A DNA stretch of 32,364 nucleotides from SVEL01 sp964573715 (lineage in GTDB: Bacteria > Bacillota > Clostridia > Lachnospirales > Lachnospiraceae): the NCBI GenBank assembly GCA_964573715.1, contig CAZNKR010000025.1, positions 1-32,364 on the forward strand, written 5' to 3'. The translations under genes and the position numbers were made by a program. Under the pieces are notes generated by a model, which was not told the origin of the DNA, searched no databases, and was given only the letters and a program-made list of their open reading frames with translations. Numbering within the stretch: position 1 is the stretch's first letter; the number at the start of each line of letters is the position of its first letter. This document shows positions 32,324 through 32,364 of this stretch, one piece after another.

Positions 32324-32361
32324 GACTTCGTCTCAAATCATTGACTTTGTCCCAAATCATT
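32324..32361. repeat. Tandem 19-bp repeat at the window edge
   Basis: Two near-identical 19-bp units (32324-32342 and 32343-32361), reading GACTTCGTCTCAAATCATT and GACTTTGTCCCAAATCATT. A third unit may begin at 32362, where the window ends. A related string, ATGACCTCGTCTGAAAT, occurs near 349-365. Confidence 0.6.
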
Positions 32362-32364
32362 GAA

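Overview
The window reads as chromosomal DNA from an AT-rich, anaerobic Gram-positive bacterium of the class Clostridia, most likely a Lachnospiraceae member. Supporting signs are an oxygen-sensitive class III ribonucleotide reductase, a SpoIIID-like sporulation regulator, a PerR/reverse-rubrerythrin peroxide defence pair, a T-box leader in front of a type 2-like isoleucyl-tRNA synthetase, glycogen phosphorylase, AGGAGG-type ribosome binding sites and near-consensus TTGACA/TATAAT promoters. The genus is an inference. No rRNA, tRNA, CRISPR array, transposase or phage gene was seen.

Layout. 1-2.7 kb: a C-terminally degenerate spoIIID behind a sigma-E-like promoter, then nrdD with a possible NrdR box inside its promoter. 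2.7-7.1 kb: two relics of response-regulator receiver domains flank a nitroreductase/ZIP-transporter operon; next comes a two-domain protein joining a bacterial-type poly(ADP-ribose) glycohydrolase to an ADP-ribosylglycohydrolase, preceded by a tiny acidic ORF. 7.2-12.4 kb: a lipoprotein with a transglutaminase fold that has lost its catalytic Cys and His, divergent uraA and upp (uracil uptake and salvage), an orphan CgeB-like glycosyltransferase, and a sensor-domain relic. 12.4-15.9 kb: an alanine module. A ladder of six TTGAAC-type motifs spaced 40-44 bp precedes a gene encoding an XRE DNA-binding domain fused to an AlaA-type aminotransferase, and an alanine/glycine:cation symporter converges on it through one shared terminator. 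16-22.3 kb: a CLC-family channel/antiporter with a small unknown partner, an FKBP-type foldase lipoprotein, and pyruvate kinase followed by a CbbX/SpoVK-like AAA+ ATPase. 22.4-24.7 kb: perR, reverse rubrerythrin with two PerR-like operators, and a hemolysin III family membrane protein. 24.8-32.3 kb: ileS (T-box controlled) with glgP downstream, a lineage-specific membrane protein and plsC.

The assembly has three N runs. Both 100-N gaps are flanked on each side by the same exact 55-bp sequence. This strongly suggests unmerged contig overlaps and not missing DNA. Collapsing the gap near 17.9 kb restores the reading frame and natural end of the foldase lipoprotein.

The most interesting items are the XRE-AlaA fusion with its ~42-bp-period upstream array, the PARG-ARH double ADP-ribose-removal protein, the catalytically stripped transglutaminase-like lipoprotein, and the several decayed sensory genes. 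Everything here was read by eye; no database search or alignment was run.
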